64,000 nucleotides of DNA. Origin: Segatella baroniae DSM 16972 = JCM 13447. GTDB taxonomy: Bacteria; Bacteroidota; Bacteroidia; Bacteroidales; Bacteroidaceae. The notes beneath the pieces are model-generated. The model was not told the DNA's origin and searched no databases. It saw only the letters and a program-made list of their open reading frames with translations. The stretch is from positions 62,001 through 126,000 of the forward strand of contig NZ_AUFQ01000005.1 in assembly GCF_000426585.1 (NCBI RefSeq), written 5' to 3'. The first letter of the stretch is position 1. Each line of letters opens with the position of its first letter. The translations under genes and the position numbers were made by a program. Of the stretch, positions 51,624 to 60,732 are shown piece after piece.

Positions 51624-52418
51624 TTATACGGATACTTGGGCCGGGATGTGAGGCCACGGTTGATAGTCGGTCAGTTCGAAATCCTCGTACCGGAAGGCGA
51701 AAAGGTCTTTCACTTCGGGATTCAGTTTCATGACGGGCAGTGACCGCGGCGTGCGGGTCAGCTGCAGCTTGGCCTGTTCCAGATGGTTCAGATACAGGTG
51801 CGTGTCGCCCGTCGTATGGACGAACTCGCCCGGCTTGAGGCCCGTCACCTGCGCCATCATCATCAACAGCAGCGCATAGCTGGCGATGTTGAACGGAACG
51901 CCCAGGAAAGTGTCGGCGCTGCGCTGGTAGAGTTGCAGGCTGAGGCGGCCTTCCGCCACGTAGAACTGGAAGAGACAGTGGCATGGCGGCAGCGCCATCT
52001 GGTCGACTTCGGCCGGATTCCAGGCCGAAACGATCATGCGGCGGGAGTTCGGGTTGTGCCTGATCAAGTCCAGGACATTCTGTATCTGGTCGATGGTGCC
52101 GCCTTGATAGTCGGGCCACGACCGCCACTGGTGGCCGTAGACGGGGCCGAGTTCGCCGTTTTCGTCGGCCCATTCGTTCCAGATTCTCACGCCGTGTTCC
52201 TGTAGATACTTCACGTTGGTGTCGCCTTTGAGGAACCACAACAATTCATAGATAATGCTCTTCAGATGTAATTTCTTCGTAGTGAGCAGAGGAAAACCGT
52301 CTTCCAGGTCGAATCTCATTTGATGACCGAACACGGACAAGGTGCCGGTGCCGGTGCGGTCACCCTTCCGATGGCCTTCCGTCACGATTCGATTGAGTAG
52401 GTCTAAATATTGTTTCAT
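51624..52418 (-). CDS. thyA: Thymidylate synthase (ThyA)
   Basis: The 264-residue enzyme methylates dUMP to dTMP using methylene-tetrahydrofolate. [38 protein letters not shown] is the typical start. The nucleophile Cys lies in [14 protein letters not shown], followed by [20 protein letters not shown]. Length equals that of E. coli ThyA (264). It lies between the rsmF-like gene (4-bp gap) and folA (4-bp gap). Confidence 0.97.
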   Translation of the reverse strand: MKQYLDLLNRIVTEGHRKGDRTGTGTLSVFGHQMRFDLEDGFPLLTTKKLHLKSIIYELLWFLKGDTNVKYLQEHGVRIWNEWADENGELGPVYGHQWRSWPDYQGGTIDQIQNVLDLIRHNPNSRRMIVSAWNPAEVDQMALPPCHCLFQFYVAEGRLSLQLYQRSADTFLGVPFNIASYALLLMMMAQVTGLKPGEFVHTTGDTHLYLNHLEQAKLQLTRTPRSLPVMKLNPEVKDLFAFRYEDFELTDYQPWPHIPAQVSV

Positions 52419-52422
52419 CGCT

Positions 52423-53706
52423 TTATGGTTTGATTTTCAAGATTGGCGCGAAGGGCGGTTGATGGCTGCTTTTTATCTTCCATTCCTGTGGAAAGAGGTT
52501 GTTGGCCCTGTTGCCGAGGTTCTTGGCGAAGCCGAGCGCCTGTCCGTGGAAGGTGACCAGGACGATTCCGCGCGGCGTTTGCGGTGGCAGTATGATGGCT
52601 TCGCGGCGCAAATAGGCGATGGCGGCAGGGTAGTCGACATCGACCGTGGCGTAACGCCCCTTGTGGGGCAGGATGGAGAGGGCCTCCGAGATGTCGGGTA
52701 TCAGGTCCTTGCCCTTTTGCTGCGGCGCGCTGACGCCATGCGCCAGGACGCGGAGCCCTTTCATGTCTTTCTCTTTCCAGGCCGCCAGCGGCTTGTCGGA
52801 CGGGCGGGGGAGCGTGTCGGCGGCCCCCCGCTTTCGCAAGACGGCCATGAAGAGCCCCTCGCCGCGGGTCTTTCCCGGGATGAAACGGTACATGGGGTGA
52901 CCGTCCGTCAGGCTTCCCGTGATGTTCCATTCGGGCTTTGTGGGGATGGTCACGAAGTCAGCACCCAGTTCTTGGGCTATCCAGTTGGCGTTTTCCTCGT
53001 CTTCATGCGCGTTGAAGGTGCATGTGGAATAGATGAGATGGCCGCCGTCGTTCAGGCATGGCCAGATGTCGCGGACGATTTCGCGCTGCAATTGGGCACA
53101 TTTCGCCACGTTGGCGGGACTCCATTCCTCGATGGCACCCTCGTCCTTGCGGAACATTCCCTCGCCGGAGCAGGGCACGTCGGCCAGGATGAGGTCGAAC
53201 TTGAGCCGCGTTTTCTGATAGTCGCGGGCATGGTTGTTCGTCACGTAGATGTCGGGGTGGCCGAATTTCAGGACATTCTCGCAGAGAATCCGCGCCCGGA
53301 GCTTCACGGGTTCGTTGCTGAAGAGTACGCTTCCGGAGGGCAGCGCGCCCATGACGCAGGTGGTCTTGCCACCCGGAGCGGCGCAGAGGTCGAGCATGTG
53401 AACGGGAGAAGGGGCCAGTTGTCTGACGACATGGGCCACAAACATGGATGAAGCTTCCTGTACGTAATAGAGACCGGCATGGAAGAAGGGGTCGAACGTG
53501 AAGCTGGGGCGGTCTGAAAGATAGAAGCCTTCGTCGCACCACCCTATCGGTTCATGGGCTGCGGCCGGTTCCATGCCGGCCGTCTTGAATGGGTTGAGGC
53601 GGAGGCTGACAGGCGGTTGTGCCGCAAGGCCTTGTTCCAGACAGGCGAAAAGTTTGTCGCCCATCAGCCGGCGCGTGTAGGAAGTGAATGCTTCGGGAAA
53701 CTTCAT
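52423..53706 (-). CDS. RsmF-like rRNA m5C methyltransferase (NOL1/NOP2/Sun family)
   Basis: The 427-residue RNA methyltransferase has SAM motif [20 protein letters not shown] and the two cysteines of the family: [16 protein letters not shown] and the nucleophile in [17 protein letters not shown]-terminal PUA-like or RsmF extension is present (about residues 300-427, ending [10 protein letters not shown]). It likely modifies 16S rRNA cytosine; the exact site is not readable. The start [10 protein letters not shown] at 53706 lies only 8 bp after the -7 box, so the leader is very short. It is first in the rsmF-thyA-folA run. Confidence 0.9.
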   Translation of the reverse strand: MKFPEAFTSYTRRLMGDKLFACLEQGLAAQPPVSLRLNPFKTAGMEPAAAHEPIGWCDEGFYLSDRPSFTFDPFFHAGLYYVQEASSMFVAHVVRQLAPSPVHMLDLCAAPGGKTTCVMGALPSGSVLFSNEPVKLRARILCENVLKFGHPDIYVTNNHARDYQKTRLKFDLILADVPCSGEGMFRKDEGAIEEWSPANVAKCAQLQREIVRDIWPCLNDGGHLIYSTCTFNAHEDEENANWIAQELGADFVTIPTKPEWNITGSLTDGHPMYRFIPGKTRGEGLFMAVLRKRGAADTLPRPSDKPLAAWKEKDMKGLRVLAHGVSAPQQKGKDLIPDISEALSILPHKGRYATVDVDYPAAIAYLRREAIILPPQTPRGIVLVTFHGQALGFAKNLGNRANNLFPQEWKIKSSHQPPFAPILKIKP

Positions 53707-53714
53707 AACGATTG

Positions 53715-53722
53715 CAAAAGTA
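53715..53722 (-). promoter_or_regulatory. -7 element for rsmF-thyA-folA
   Basis: The complement reads TACTTTTG, 8 bp from the ATG. It supports the start at 53706 and implies an almost leaderless mRNA. Confidence 0.6.
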
Positions 53723-53837
53723 GAAAAATAATATTGTATATAGGCGGCAAGCCGGTCATATTTAAGAAAAAATGTCGTTACTTTGCAACCAATGTCCGGC
53801 ACTTAGCGTCTAAACAGTGAATCATTTGATAAAAACT

Positions 53838-54512
53838 ATGAACATGAAAAGATATTTTACAGCCCTGATTTTGAGTCTTACGCTGGGAACACTCGTAGTA
53901 AACGCAGGCCCCAAGCACCGTCATCACCCTGTCGCCACGGCTGTGGCAGACTCTTCAAGCACCGGCATTGAAGCCTATTCGGACACGACGAGTGTCGCCG
54001 CGGTTGAAGATACGGTCGCCGACGAGCCGGCATTTGTGGACAAGGATTTGAATTCCGATTGGGAAGAGACAGCCGTCCAGCACTTTCTGAACAAACTTTT
54101 CGCGGGTACGTTGGGCGTCGGGGGCGTCTTGTTGGCTTTGTTGGTCGTCGTATTCATATTCCTATTGCTGCTTTCACCTTTCATTATATTGGCCCTGATC
54201 ATCCGTTTCATGCTGAAGAGACATAACGACCGGGTGGCGATAGCCGAGCAGGCCATGGCGACAGGACAGCCGGTGCCCGATGGAGTGAAGCCGCGAGACG
54301 GACGATCGGATGAAGCGTTGTGGCAGAAAGGCGTGAAGAACGTGTCGCTGGGCATAGGCTTGGCCCTGTTCTTCTACTTCCTGGGAGCGTCTCCGTTGGT
54401 AGGTATTGGCGTGTTGGTGGCCTGTATGGGCGGCGGACAAATCTATATCGCCAAGAAGTCCGCGCACCGTGACCCGTCAAACGACAAAGAAGACCCTACA
54501 CCGGAGTTCTAA
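53838..54512 (+). CDS. DUF6249-like membrane protein
   Basis: The protein is about 224 residues. An N-terminal signal-like segment (MNMKRYFTALILSLTLGTLV) precedes a Thr/Ser/Asp-rich extracytoplasmic stretch. A membrane helix follows (VGGVLLALLVVVFIFLLLLSP), then a cytoplasmic part (RHNDRVAIAEQAMATGQPVP) and two more hydrophobic stretches near the end. Proteins of this shape precede ECF sigma genes in Bacteroidales. The function is unknown, and a link with envelope stress is inferred from the neighbours only. ATGs at 53817 and 53844 are alternative starts. Confidence 0.7.
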   Translation: MNMKRYFTALILSLTLGTLVVNAGPKHRHHPVATAVADSSSTGIEAYSDTTSVAAVEDTVADEPAFVDKDLNSDWEETAVQHFLNKLFAGTLGVGGVLLALLVVVFIFLLLLSPFIILALIIRFMLKRHNDRVAIAEQAMATGQPVPDGVKPRDGRSDEALWQKGVKNVSLGIGLALFFYFLGASPLVGIGVLVACMGGGQIYIAKKSAHRDPSNDKEDPTPEF

Positions 54513-54517
54513 CGATT

Positions 54518-55057
54518 TTGAAAGAATTGGACGATATCTCTCTTGTTACGCAGGTGGCTGTGTTTCACAACCGCAAGGCTTTCGACAAGCTGGTTGTGAA
54601 ATATCAGTCACCTATACGTCGCTTCTTCCTCAACCAGACTTTGGGAGACGCGGCGTTGAGCGACGATCTCGCCCAAGAGTGCTTCGTGAAGGCATACGTG
54701 AACATCAGACAGTTCCGTGGTTTGTCGGGGTTCTCCACCTGGCTCTACCGCATTGCCTATAACGTGTACTACGATTATGTGAGGAGACACAAGCTGACGA
54801 CGGACCTGGACACGGCGGAAGTGAGGCGGGTAGGTGCCGACCATGTCTCGATAGCCGAGCAGATGGATATTTACAAGGCACTGGAAATCCTGTCGGAGAC
54901 GGAACGGTTGTGCGTCACCTTGCAGCTGATGGAGGGCCACCCCATCGACAAAATCTCGGAAGTAACCCACTTGCCGCAGGGAACCGTCAAGTCGCACCTG
55001 TCCCGAAGCAAGCAGAAACTGGCAAAATATTTAAAGCAGAATGGATATGAAGGATAA
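54518..55057 (+). CDS. ECF-type sigma-70 factor
   Basis: The 179-residue sigma factor has regions 2 and 4 only. Region 2 contains DDLAQECFVKAYVNIRQF and GLSGFSTWLYRIAYNVYYDYVRR. Region 4 contains LQLMEGHPIDKISEVTHLPQGTVKSHLSRSKQKL. The only suitable start in the gap after the upstream stop is TTG at 54518; no in-frame ATG occurs before region 2. It overlaps the next gene by 17 bp. Gene order suggests it is controlled by the DUF5056 protein downstream, as a possible anti-sigma factor, and linked with the DUF6249-like protein. Confidence 0.88.
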   Translation: MKELDDISLVTQVAVFHNRKAFDKLVVKYQSPIRRFFLNQTLGDAALSDDLAQECFVKAYVNIRQFRGLSGFSTWLYRIAYNVYYDYVRRHKLTTDLDTAEVRRVGADHVSIAEQMDIYKALEILSETERLCVTLQLMEGHPIDKISEVTHLPQGTVKSHLSRSKQKLAKYLKQNGYEG

Positions 55058-55388
55058 TGATGAAGAACTGATAGCGCGATTCTTTGCGGACAATCGGCAG
55101 GAGATTGCCGACGACGGCTTCACCCGACGCGTGATGGAGCGGCTTCCCGGGAAGGCGTTGTGGCTCAACCGCCTTTGGACTGCGGCCTGTATGCTCGTCG
55201 GGCTGGGGCTTTTCGTCCTGTTGGACGGGGCTGCCGCCATACAGGGCGTGTGGCTCCGGTTGAGCGGCGACTTGGCGGGCAGCCTGGCTTCCTTCGAGTT
55301 TGGCGGCGTGTCTCCTTTCCTAATCTATCTCGGTGTGTTGTCGACGGCCATCGTCGCAGTCTACAATATGGCGGAAAGTACGAATTGA
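55041..55388 (+). CDS. DUF5056-like membrane protein, possible anti-sigma factor
   Basis: The 115-residue protein has a cytoplasmic N-terminus with acidic/helical character (DNDEELIARFFADNRQEIADDGFTRRVME). Two hydrophobic helices follow (LWTAACMLVGLGLFVLLDGAA; FLIYLGVLSTAIVAVYNMA). The reading start lies inside the 3' end of the ECF sigma gene, so translation is coupled. A soluble N-terminal segment tied to the membrane and encoded with an ECF sigma is the shape of an anti-sigma factor, but no ZAS-type Cys/His motif is present, so the role is inference. Confidence 0.7.
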   Translation: MDMKDNDEELIARFFADNRQEIADDGFTRRVMERLPGKALWLNRLWTAACMLVGLGLFVLLDGAAAIQGVWLRLSGDLAGSLASFEFGGVSPFLIYLGVLSTAIVAVYNMAESTN

Positions 55389-55409
55389 CGACTTCGTGAT
55401 GTCGGTCGG

Positions 55410-57476
55410 CTACTCTTCAATCATGTAGTTTTCATCGGCGGTGTTTTCCTTCTTGGCAGCTTTCAGCGCGTCCTTGATGAGTTTGCCGTCCTTGTCCAAC
55501 AGGCCGAAAGTCGTCTTCGTGACCCGAAATTCGGTTCTTCTGTTCAGCTGGTTGCAAATTTCCTGATTCTCTTTCGTTTGCTTTTCGATGAATGCTTCGG
55601 TCAGTTCATCACCTTGTTTGAGCCACGTGTATTTCTCCGTCAGCTTGCGGTTGGCGGTCTTCGGCATGGCTTTTCCATACCCTTTGGCCGCCAATCGTTG
55701 TGCGGAAATTCCTTTTTCAATCAGATAGTTGACGACAGCTTCCGCCCTTCTTTGTGACAGTTGGCGGTTGTATTCGGCCGTTCCACGGTAGTCGCAGTGC
55801 GCTCCCAGTTCGATGGCGACATGCGGATTGTCGTTCAGGAGTTGCACCAGCTTGTCCAAGGTCTGGGCCGATTCGGGGCGGAGCGTGGCCTTGTTCAGGT
55901 CATAGAAGATGTTGTCGATCAGTACCGGGGCCGTGATGGACGCCAGCGGGAACTGGATGACCTGCTCAAAGCTCTCCTTGCGTGGGATGACTTGCGTTTC
56001 TTCCTTGTGATTCAGGTAGCCTTTGCACGTGGCCAGCATGACATAATCGACACCGGGATGCACCTCTTGCGTGAAAGAGCCGTCTCCTTTCACGCTCAAC
56101 CGCATGTTCGTGCCGTCGTTGCCGACCAAGTACACCTGAGCCTGCGGCAGTTCGTAGCCGTCAATCTCATAGACCCAGCCCTTGATGGTCTGCACGATTT
56201 CAGGATTCTCGAAGGCATATAGATGGTCCCAGCCATGTCCGTCGTCACGGTTCGAGGCGAAATAGCCTTTGTTCTTGAAGCCTTCAAAGGTCATTCCGAA
56301 GTCGTCTGCCATGCTGTTGAGCGGATAGCCGGGATGCGAAAGCGTGTAAGTCTGCCTCACCTTGTCGTATCGTGCGATGTAGATGTCGAGCCCGCCCATG
56401 CCCGGATGGCCGTCGCTGGAGAAATAGAGGTCGCCGTTGGGGCGGAAAGAGGGGAACTCCTCGTTGCCGGGCGTGTTGATGGGCTTGCCCAGATTCTCCA
56501 CGCCACCCAGTCCGTGGGCCGTGATGGCGACGCGCCAGATGTCGAGTCCGCCTTCGCCGCCGGGCATGTTGCTCGTGAAATAGAGCCACTTGCCGTCGGG
56601 AGAGACGGCCGGATGGGCGAAGGAAGACAAGGTATCGCTGCTGATTTCGAGCTTCTCGGCCTTGCCCCATTGGGCGTCTTGCATGGCCGATGTCATGATT
56701 TGAGCCATTCGGGGATTGGCCGCATCTTCCTCACATTGCGTCAAATACATCGTTCTTTGGTCCGGGGAGAAGACGCAAGCTCCTTCGTCGAACGCCGTAT
56801 TCAGTCCTCCCGCGACGGGTTCGGGCTTTTGCCAGTTTCCTTTGGCGTCCTTGGTGCTTCGGAAGATGTCGCCGGGCTTGGTGCCGGTAATGCCGCTTGG
56901 GCCGTCACCTTGGGCGTCGTTGCGTGTGGAAGTGAAATAGAGAACATCGGACTGGTCGCCCACGAGCATGGGGGAATACTCCGCCCGGCGCGAGTTGAGC
57001 ATGGGCATGCGTCTCACCTGATAGCGGCTGCCGTTCTTTTTCCACACCGGTGCCATGCGTGCGGACTGCAATCCGTTGCCAATCAATATGGAATCGTCCC
57101 TGTTCTCTTCGTGCAAAGCCTGGAACAGTTTCTCCGCCTCCTTGTATTGTCCGCCCTTCAGCAACAATCGGCCAAAGCGCAGGCGTTCTTCTACGGTCAT
57201 TTTGCGATAGCGTCCCATGTTCCGAAAGGCGGCGATAGCCTTCGGTGTCTGGTTTGTTTTCTCATAGCAAAACGCCATTCGCTCGGCAATCTTGCCCCGT
57301 TTTTCCCGCTCCTTGGCGGGTGTTTTCTGATAAGCGAGCTTGAACTGAGCGGCCGCGTCGAAGTATTCACCCAAAGCCAGGTGCTCTTCGCCCTTCTTCA
57401 GTTGTTGTCCGGCACCACAACCTGTCAGCAGGAACAGCATGGCCGCCAATCCGAACTTGCCATATCGCATCTTCAT
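55410..57476 (-). CDS. porE: PorE-like T9SS lipoprotein (TPR, beta-propeller, OmpA domains)
   Basis: The 688-residue lipoprotein has lipobox LLTGC (about residues 16-20). Domains in order are TPR-like repeats (about 25-125), a WD40-like PD40 propeller (PAVSPDGKWLYFTSNMPGGEGGLDIW and PSFRPNGDLYFSSDGHPGMGGLDIY), a carboxypeptidase-regulatory-like beta domain (about 430-510) and an OmpA C-terminal peptidoglycan-binding domain (IELGAHCDYRGTAEYNRQLSQRRAEAVVNYL). This layout matches PorE, which anchors part of the type IX secretion machine to peptidoglycan. It starts 21 bp after topB on the same strand. Confidence 0.85.
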   Translation of the reverse strand: MKMRYGKFGLAAMLFLLTGCGAGQQLKKGEEHLALGEYFDAAAQFKLAYQKTPAKEREKRGKIAERMAFCYEKTNQTPKAIAAFRNMGRYRKMTVEERLRFGRLLLKGGQYKEAEKLFQALHEENRDDSILIGNGLQSARMAPVWKKNGSRYQVRRMPMLNSRRAEYSPMLVGDQSDVLYFTSTRNDAQGDGPSGITGTKPGDIFRSTKDAKGNWQKPEPVAGGLNTAFDEGACVFSPDQRTMYLTQCEEDAANPRMAQIMTSAMQDAQWGKAEKLEISSDTLSSFAHPAVSPDGKWLYFTSNMPGGEGGLDIWRVAITAHGLGGVENLGKPINTPGNEEFPSFRPNGDLYFSSDGHPGMGGLDIYIARYDKVRQTYTLSHPGYPLNSMADDFGMTFEGFKNKGYFASNRDDGHGWDHLYAFENPEIVQTIKGWVYEIDGYELPQAQVYLVGNDGTNMRLSVKGDGSFTQEVHPGVDYVMLATCKGYLNHKEETQVIPRKESFEQVIQFPLASITAPVLIDNIFYDLNKATLRPESAQTLDKLVQLLNDNPHVAIELGAHCDYRGTAEYNRQLSQRRAEAVVNYLIEKGISAQRLAAKGYGKAMPKTANRKLTEKYTWLKQGDELTEAFIEKQTKENQEICNQLNRRTEFRVTKTTFGLLDKDGKLIKDALKAAKKENTADENYMIEE

Positions 57477-57497
57477 CGTGATGATAACGTACAGAAC

Positions 57498-59354
57498 TTA
57501 CTTTCTATTGTCCTTGTCACCGTCATTTGTTATGGTGATCCGTCGATTGCTGTTGTCGCACAAAACGTCGTTGATAATCTCCGTAATCTGGGCTTTCAGC
57601 TCGTTGATGAACTGTGTGGGATCGTATTTCCGGTGCTCTATGTCGCGTAGCTTCTTTTCCCAAATGCCCGTCAACTCGCAGCTTTTGAGCAGTTCCTCAT
57701 GAATCGTGTCGATGAGTTCGATACCTGTCGGCGTGGCCATGAGGTTCTTCCGCTGGCGACGGATGTAGTGTCGCTTGAACAAAGTCTCGATGATACCTGC
57801 CCGGCTGGATGGTCTGCCAATGCCGTTTTCCTTCAATGCTGTTCTCAACTCTTCGTCTTCAACGAACTTTCCGGCTGTTTCCATGGCGCGCAGCAGCGTA
57901 GCCTCCGTGTAGTATTTGGGCGGTGTGGTCTGCTTCTCGGTCAAGGTGGGTTGGTGTGGGCCGCTTTCGCCTTTGACGAAGGTCGGCAACGTGCGCTCTT
58001 CGTCGGTCGGCTTGGCTTCATCGGCCGTTTCCGCTTCCTCCTTCTTGTGTTCGTAAACCACGTGCCAGCCTGGGTCGAGAATCTCCTTGCCCGACGCCTT
58101 GAACTCTATCGAGTCGATTTCGCCCAAGACGGTGGTGGTGGAAAACTTGCAATCGGGGTAAAACGCGCTGATGAAACGCCGTGTGATGAGGTCGAAAACA
58201 TGACGCTCCATGTCGGAAAGGCCTTGTGGAACGACACCGGTGGGGATGATGGCGTGGTGGTCGGTCACCTTGCTCGTGTCGAAAACTTTCTTGCTCTTGG
58301 GCAACGGCTTGCCTCCCAGTGGCCTGACAAGGTCGGCATAGGGTGAAAGACCTCCGAACTTCGTCTGGAAAATGCCGTTCATGATCTGCGGACACTTCGG
58401 ATATATGTCGTCGCTCAGATACTGTGTGTCCACACGCGGATAGGTGGTGACTTTCTTTTCGTAAAGGCTTTGAACGAGATTGAGGGTCGTTTCGGCCGAA
58501 AAACCAAACTTCTTGTTGCAATCCACCTGCAAGGAAGTGAGGTCGTAGAGGTGAGGCGGGTTCTCCACTCCTTTCTTTTTGCCGACACTTGTGACGGTAA
58601 ACGGCTTGCCTTCGATGGTGGCGAAAGCATCTTCACCTTCTTCCTTGCTGGTGAACTTGCCTTTTGTCGCCGTGAATTGCGTGTCGCGATAGATGGTGGC
58701 GAGAATCCAGTAAGGCTCTGGTTTGAAGTTTTCAATCTCTTTCTGTCGGTTGACAATGAGTGCCAGCGTAGGGGTTTGTACGCGTCCGATACTCAACACC
58801 TGGCGGTTCTGGCCATATTTCAGCGTATAGAGGCGTGTGGCGTTCATGCCCAATATCCAATCGCCGATGGCCCGCGACAGTCCGGCAAGGTAAAGAGGCT
58901 GGTAGTCGCTTTGATCTTTCAAGTTTTGAAAGCCTTCGCGGATGGCTTCGTCGGTCATGGAGCTTATCCACAATCGCTTCACGGGGCACTTGGCCTGTGC
59001 CTTCTGCATGACCCAACGCTGGATAAGCTCACCTTCCTGGCCGGCGTCGCCGCAGTTGATGATACCGTCGGCGGCTTGCATGAGCTTCTCGATGGTCGCA
59101 AATTGGTTCTTGATGCCCTGGTCTTCGATGAGTTTGATACCGAATCGTTGCGGTATCATGGGTAGAGCGGCCAGGCTCCAGTGCTTCCAGTTCTCGGAAT
59201 AGTCATTGGGTTCTTTCAGACAACAAAGGTGTCCAAAGGTCCATGTCACCTGGTAGCCGTTGCCTTCCATATAGGTTTTCTTGTCACTTGTGGCACCTAT
59301 GATGCGGGCAATGTCTCTTCCAACGCTGGGTTTCTCTGCTATGCAAACTATCAT
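57498..59354 (-). CDS. topB: DNA topoisomerase III
   Basis: The 618-residue type IA topoisomerase relaxes and decatenates DNA. The Toprim domain starts MIVCIAEKPSVGRDIARIIG, with INCGDAGQEGELIQRWV as the acidic metal-binding part. The catalytic Tyr is in VTTYPRVDTQYLSDD, and SIGRVQTPTLALIVNRQKEI is conserved. No C-terminal zinc-finger domain is seen. The start at 59354 is 23 bp after a -7 box (59378-59385). The frame is open 16 codons further upstream, but that would begin before the promoter element. It is followed by porE. Confidence 0.95.
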   Translation of the reverse strand: MIVCIAEKPSVGRDIARIIGATSDKKTYMEGNGYQVTWTFGHLCCLKEPNDYSENWKHWSLAALPMIPQRFGIKLIEDQGIKNQFATIEKLMQAADGIINCGDAGQEGELIQRWVMQKAQAKCPVKRLWISSMTDEAIREGFQNLKDQSDYQPLYLAGLSRAIGDWILGMNATRLYTLKYGQNRQVLSIGRVQTPTLALIVNRQKEIENFKPEPYWILATIYRDTQFTATKGKFTSKEEGEDAFATIEGKPFTVTSVGKKKGVENPPHLYDLTSLQVDCNKKFGFSAETTLNLVQSLYEKKVTTYPRVDTQYLSDDIYPKCPQIMNGIFQTKFGGLSPYADLVRPLGGKPLPKSKKVFDTSKVTDHHAIIPTGVVPQGLSDMERHVFDLITRRFISAFYPDCKFSTTTVLGEIDSIEFKASGKEILDPGWHVVYEHKKEEAETADEAKPTDEERTLPTFVKGESGPHQPTLTEKQTTPPKYYTEATLLRAMETAGKFVEDEELRTALKENGIGRPSSRAGIIETLFKRHYIRRQRKNLMATPTGIELIDTIHEELLKSCELTGIWEKKLRDIEHRKYDPTQFINELKAQITEIINDVLCDNSNRRITITNDGDKDNRK

Positions 59355-59377
59355 TGTGTTCTCTTTGCTTCGAATTG

Positions 59378-59385
59378 CAAAGATA
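59378..59385 (-). promoter_or_regulatory. topB -7 element
   Basis: The complement reads TATCTTTG, 23 bp before the topB ATG. It supports the shorter start. Confidence 0.6.
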
Positions 59386-59505
59386 CGGGTTTTAATTTTC
59401 ATGACAAAGGGCCGCCTTTATCTTTTGGATGAAACGCCGCCTCTTGACAACGGCGTTTCAATCTTGCCCTTGATGCGTTGAAACGATTTTAACATGACGA
59501 TTTAG

Positions 59506-59535
59506 TTGTTATTCCCTTGTGATTTCGTACCTTTG
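59506..59535 (+). promoter_or_regulatory. PCMD gene promoter (TTG - 19 bp - TACCTTTG)
   Basis: TTG at 59506-59508 and TACCTTTG at 59528-59535 are separated by 19 bp. The ATG at 59563 follows after 27 bp. Confidence 0.7.
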
Positions 59536-59562
59536 CAACACCAAACTATAATAGGTATTATA

Positions 59563-60732
59563 ATGAGAGAGTTTTTAAGGATGGCGTGGGTGCCCGTGTT
59601 GTCATGCGCCCTTATGTCATCGTGTGTGAAAGACGAACCGCTCAATGCCGAGTGCGACATAGAGGCCATTTCGTTTCATTTGAGTCAACCTGATGACGTG
59701 TTTTACAATGCAACCGACACCCTTCAAAACGTGTCATCAACCGTTTCTGAGATTATAGTCGATGTGCGCCGCAAGGCTGATATCAGCGCATTGGCTCCTG
59801 TTTTTAAACTTACGGATGGCGCGACGGTCAGCCCCGCGAGTGGTTCTGTGCAAGATTTCAGCCGTGGGCCGGTCACCTACACTGTCACTTCGCAGGACGG
59901 TGTCTGTCGTCGTGTCTACCAACTGGCCGTGAAACCCGTGGCCAAGATGTTGAACGACACGGTAAAGTTCAATTTCGAACATGTCATTTCGTCGGGAATC
60001 GGCAATGGTGTGTTGTACCATGAATGGCAGGAGCGGCATGCCGACGGCACCTTGTCCACCGACTGGGGTTCCGGCAATGGAGGTTTTGCCATCACGGCAT
60101 GGGACAAAACCACGGCCGACTTCCCTTCGGTGTCGATCGAAAATGGCATGGATGGCAAGGCCGTGCAGCTCACCACCCGCTCCACAGGCATGCTCGGGGC
60201 CATGATGAAAATGCCGATTGCGGCAGGAAACCTCTTCTATGGTTTCTTCGACCTTAGTAACGCGGCCATGAAACCGCTGCAAGCCACGCAGTTTGGAAGG
60301 CCTTTCGACCGCAAGCCGATTCATTTCACAGGCTACTATCAGTATAAGCCTGGTGAGAAACTGACCGACCGGAATAATAAAGTATTGGCCGACCAAACCG
60401 ACAGTGCCTCCATCTATGCCGTGTTCTATCGCAATCATGACGATGAAGGAAAGGCCATTGTGCTGGATGGAACGAATGTGAAGACAAGCAAACAGATAGT
60501 CGCCATGACCGATTTGGGCTATGTAAAGCCTGCGGACGGTTGGACGGCATTCGACGTGGAGTTCAACTATACGGCTGATCTCGACCTCGATTTATTGGCA
60601 AATCGGGGCTATAGTCTGGCTCTGGTGTTCTCTTCGAGCAAGCATGGCGACAGCTTCGTCGGCGCGGTGGGTTCGCGGTTGTTGATTGATAAAGTAAGAA
60701 TCATTTGTGAAAAGGAGGATGTAAAGGAATGA
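59563..60732 (+). CDS. PCMD-domain outer-surface lipoprotein
   Basis: The 389-residue lipoprotein starts MREFLRMAWVPVLSCALMSSC, with lipobox LMSSC (about residues 17-21). A short beta domain follows (about 25-125) with the DUF-like pattern VSEIIVDVRRKADISALAPVFKLTDGATV and YTVTSQDG. The putative carbohydrate metabolism domain then has TDWGSGNGGF, TGMLGAMMKMPIAAGNLFYGFFDL and IHFTGYYQYKPGEKLTD, ending with GSRLLIDKVRI. The PCMD fold is a jelly-roll-like beta domain thought to bind carbohydrate; no catalysis is known. It overlaps the next gene (ATGA). Confidence 0.85.
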   Translation: MREFLRMAWVPVLSCALMSSCVKDEPLNAECDIEAISFHLSQPDDVFYNATDTLQNVSSTVSEIIVDVRRKADISALAPVFKLTDGATVSPASGSVQDFSRGPVTYTVTSQDGVCRRVYQLAVKPVAKMLNDTVKFNFEHVISSGIGNGVLYHEWQERHADGTLSTDWGSGNGGFAITAWDKTTADFPSVSIENGMDGKAVQLTTRSTGMLGAMMKMPIAAGNLFYGFFDLSNAAMKPLQATQFGRPFDRKPIHFTGYYQYKPGEKLTDRNNKVLADQTDSASIYAVFYRNHDDEGKAIVLDGTNVKTSKQIVAMTDLGYVKPADGWTAFDVEFNYTADLDLDLLANRGYSLALVFSSSKHGDSFVGAVGSRLLIDKVRIICEKEDVKE

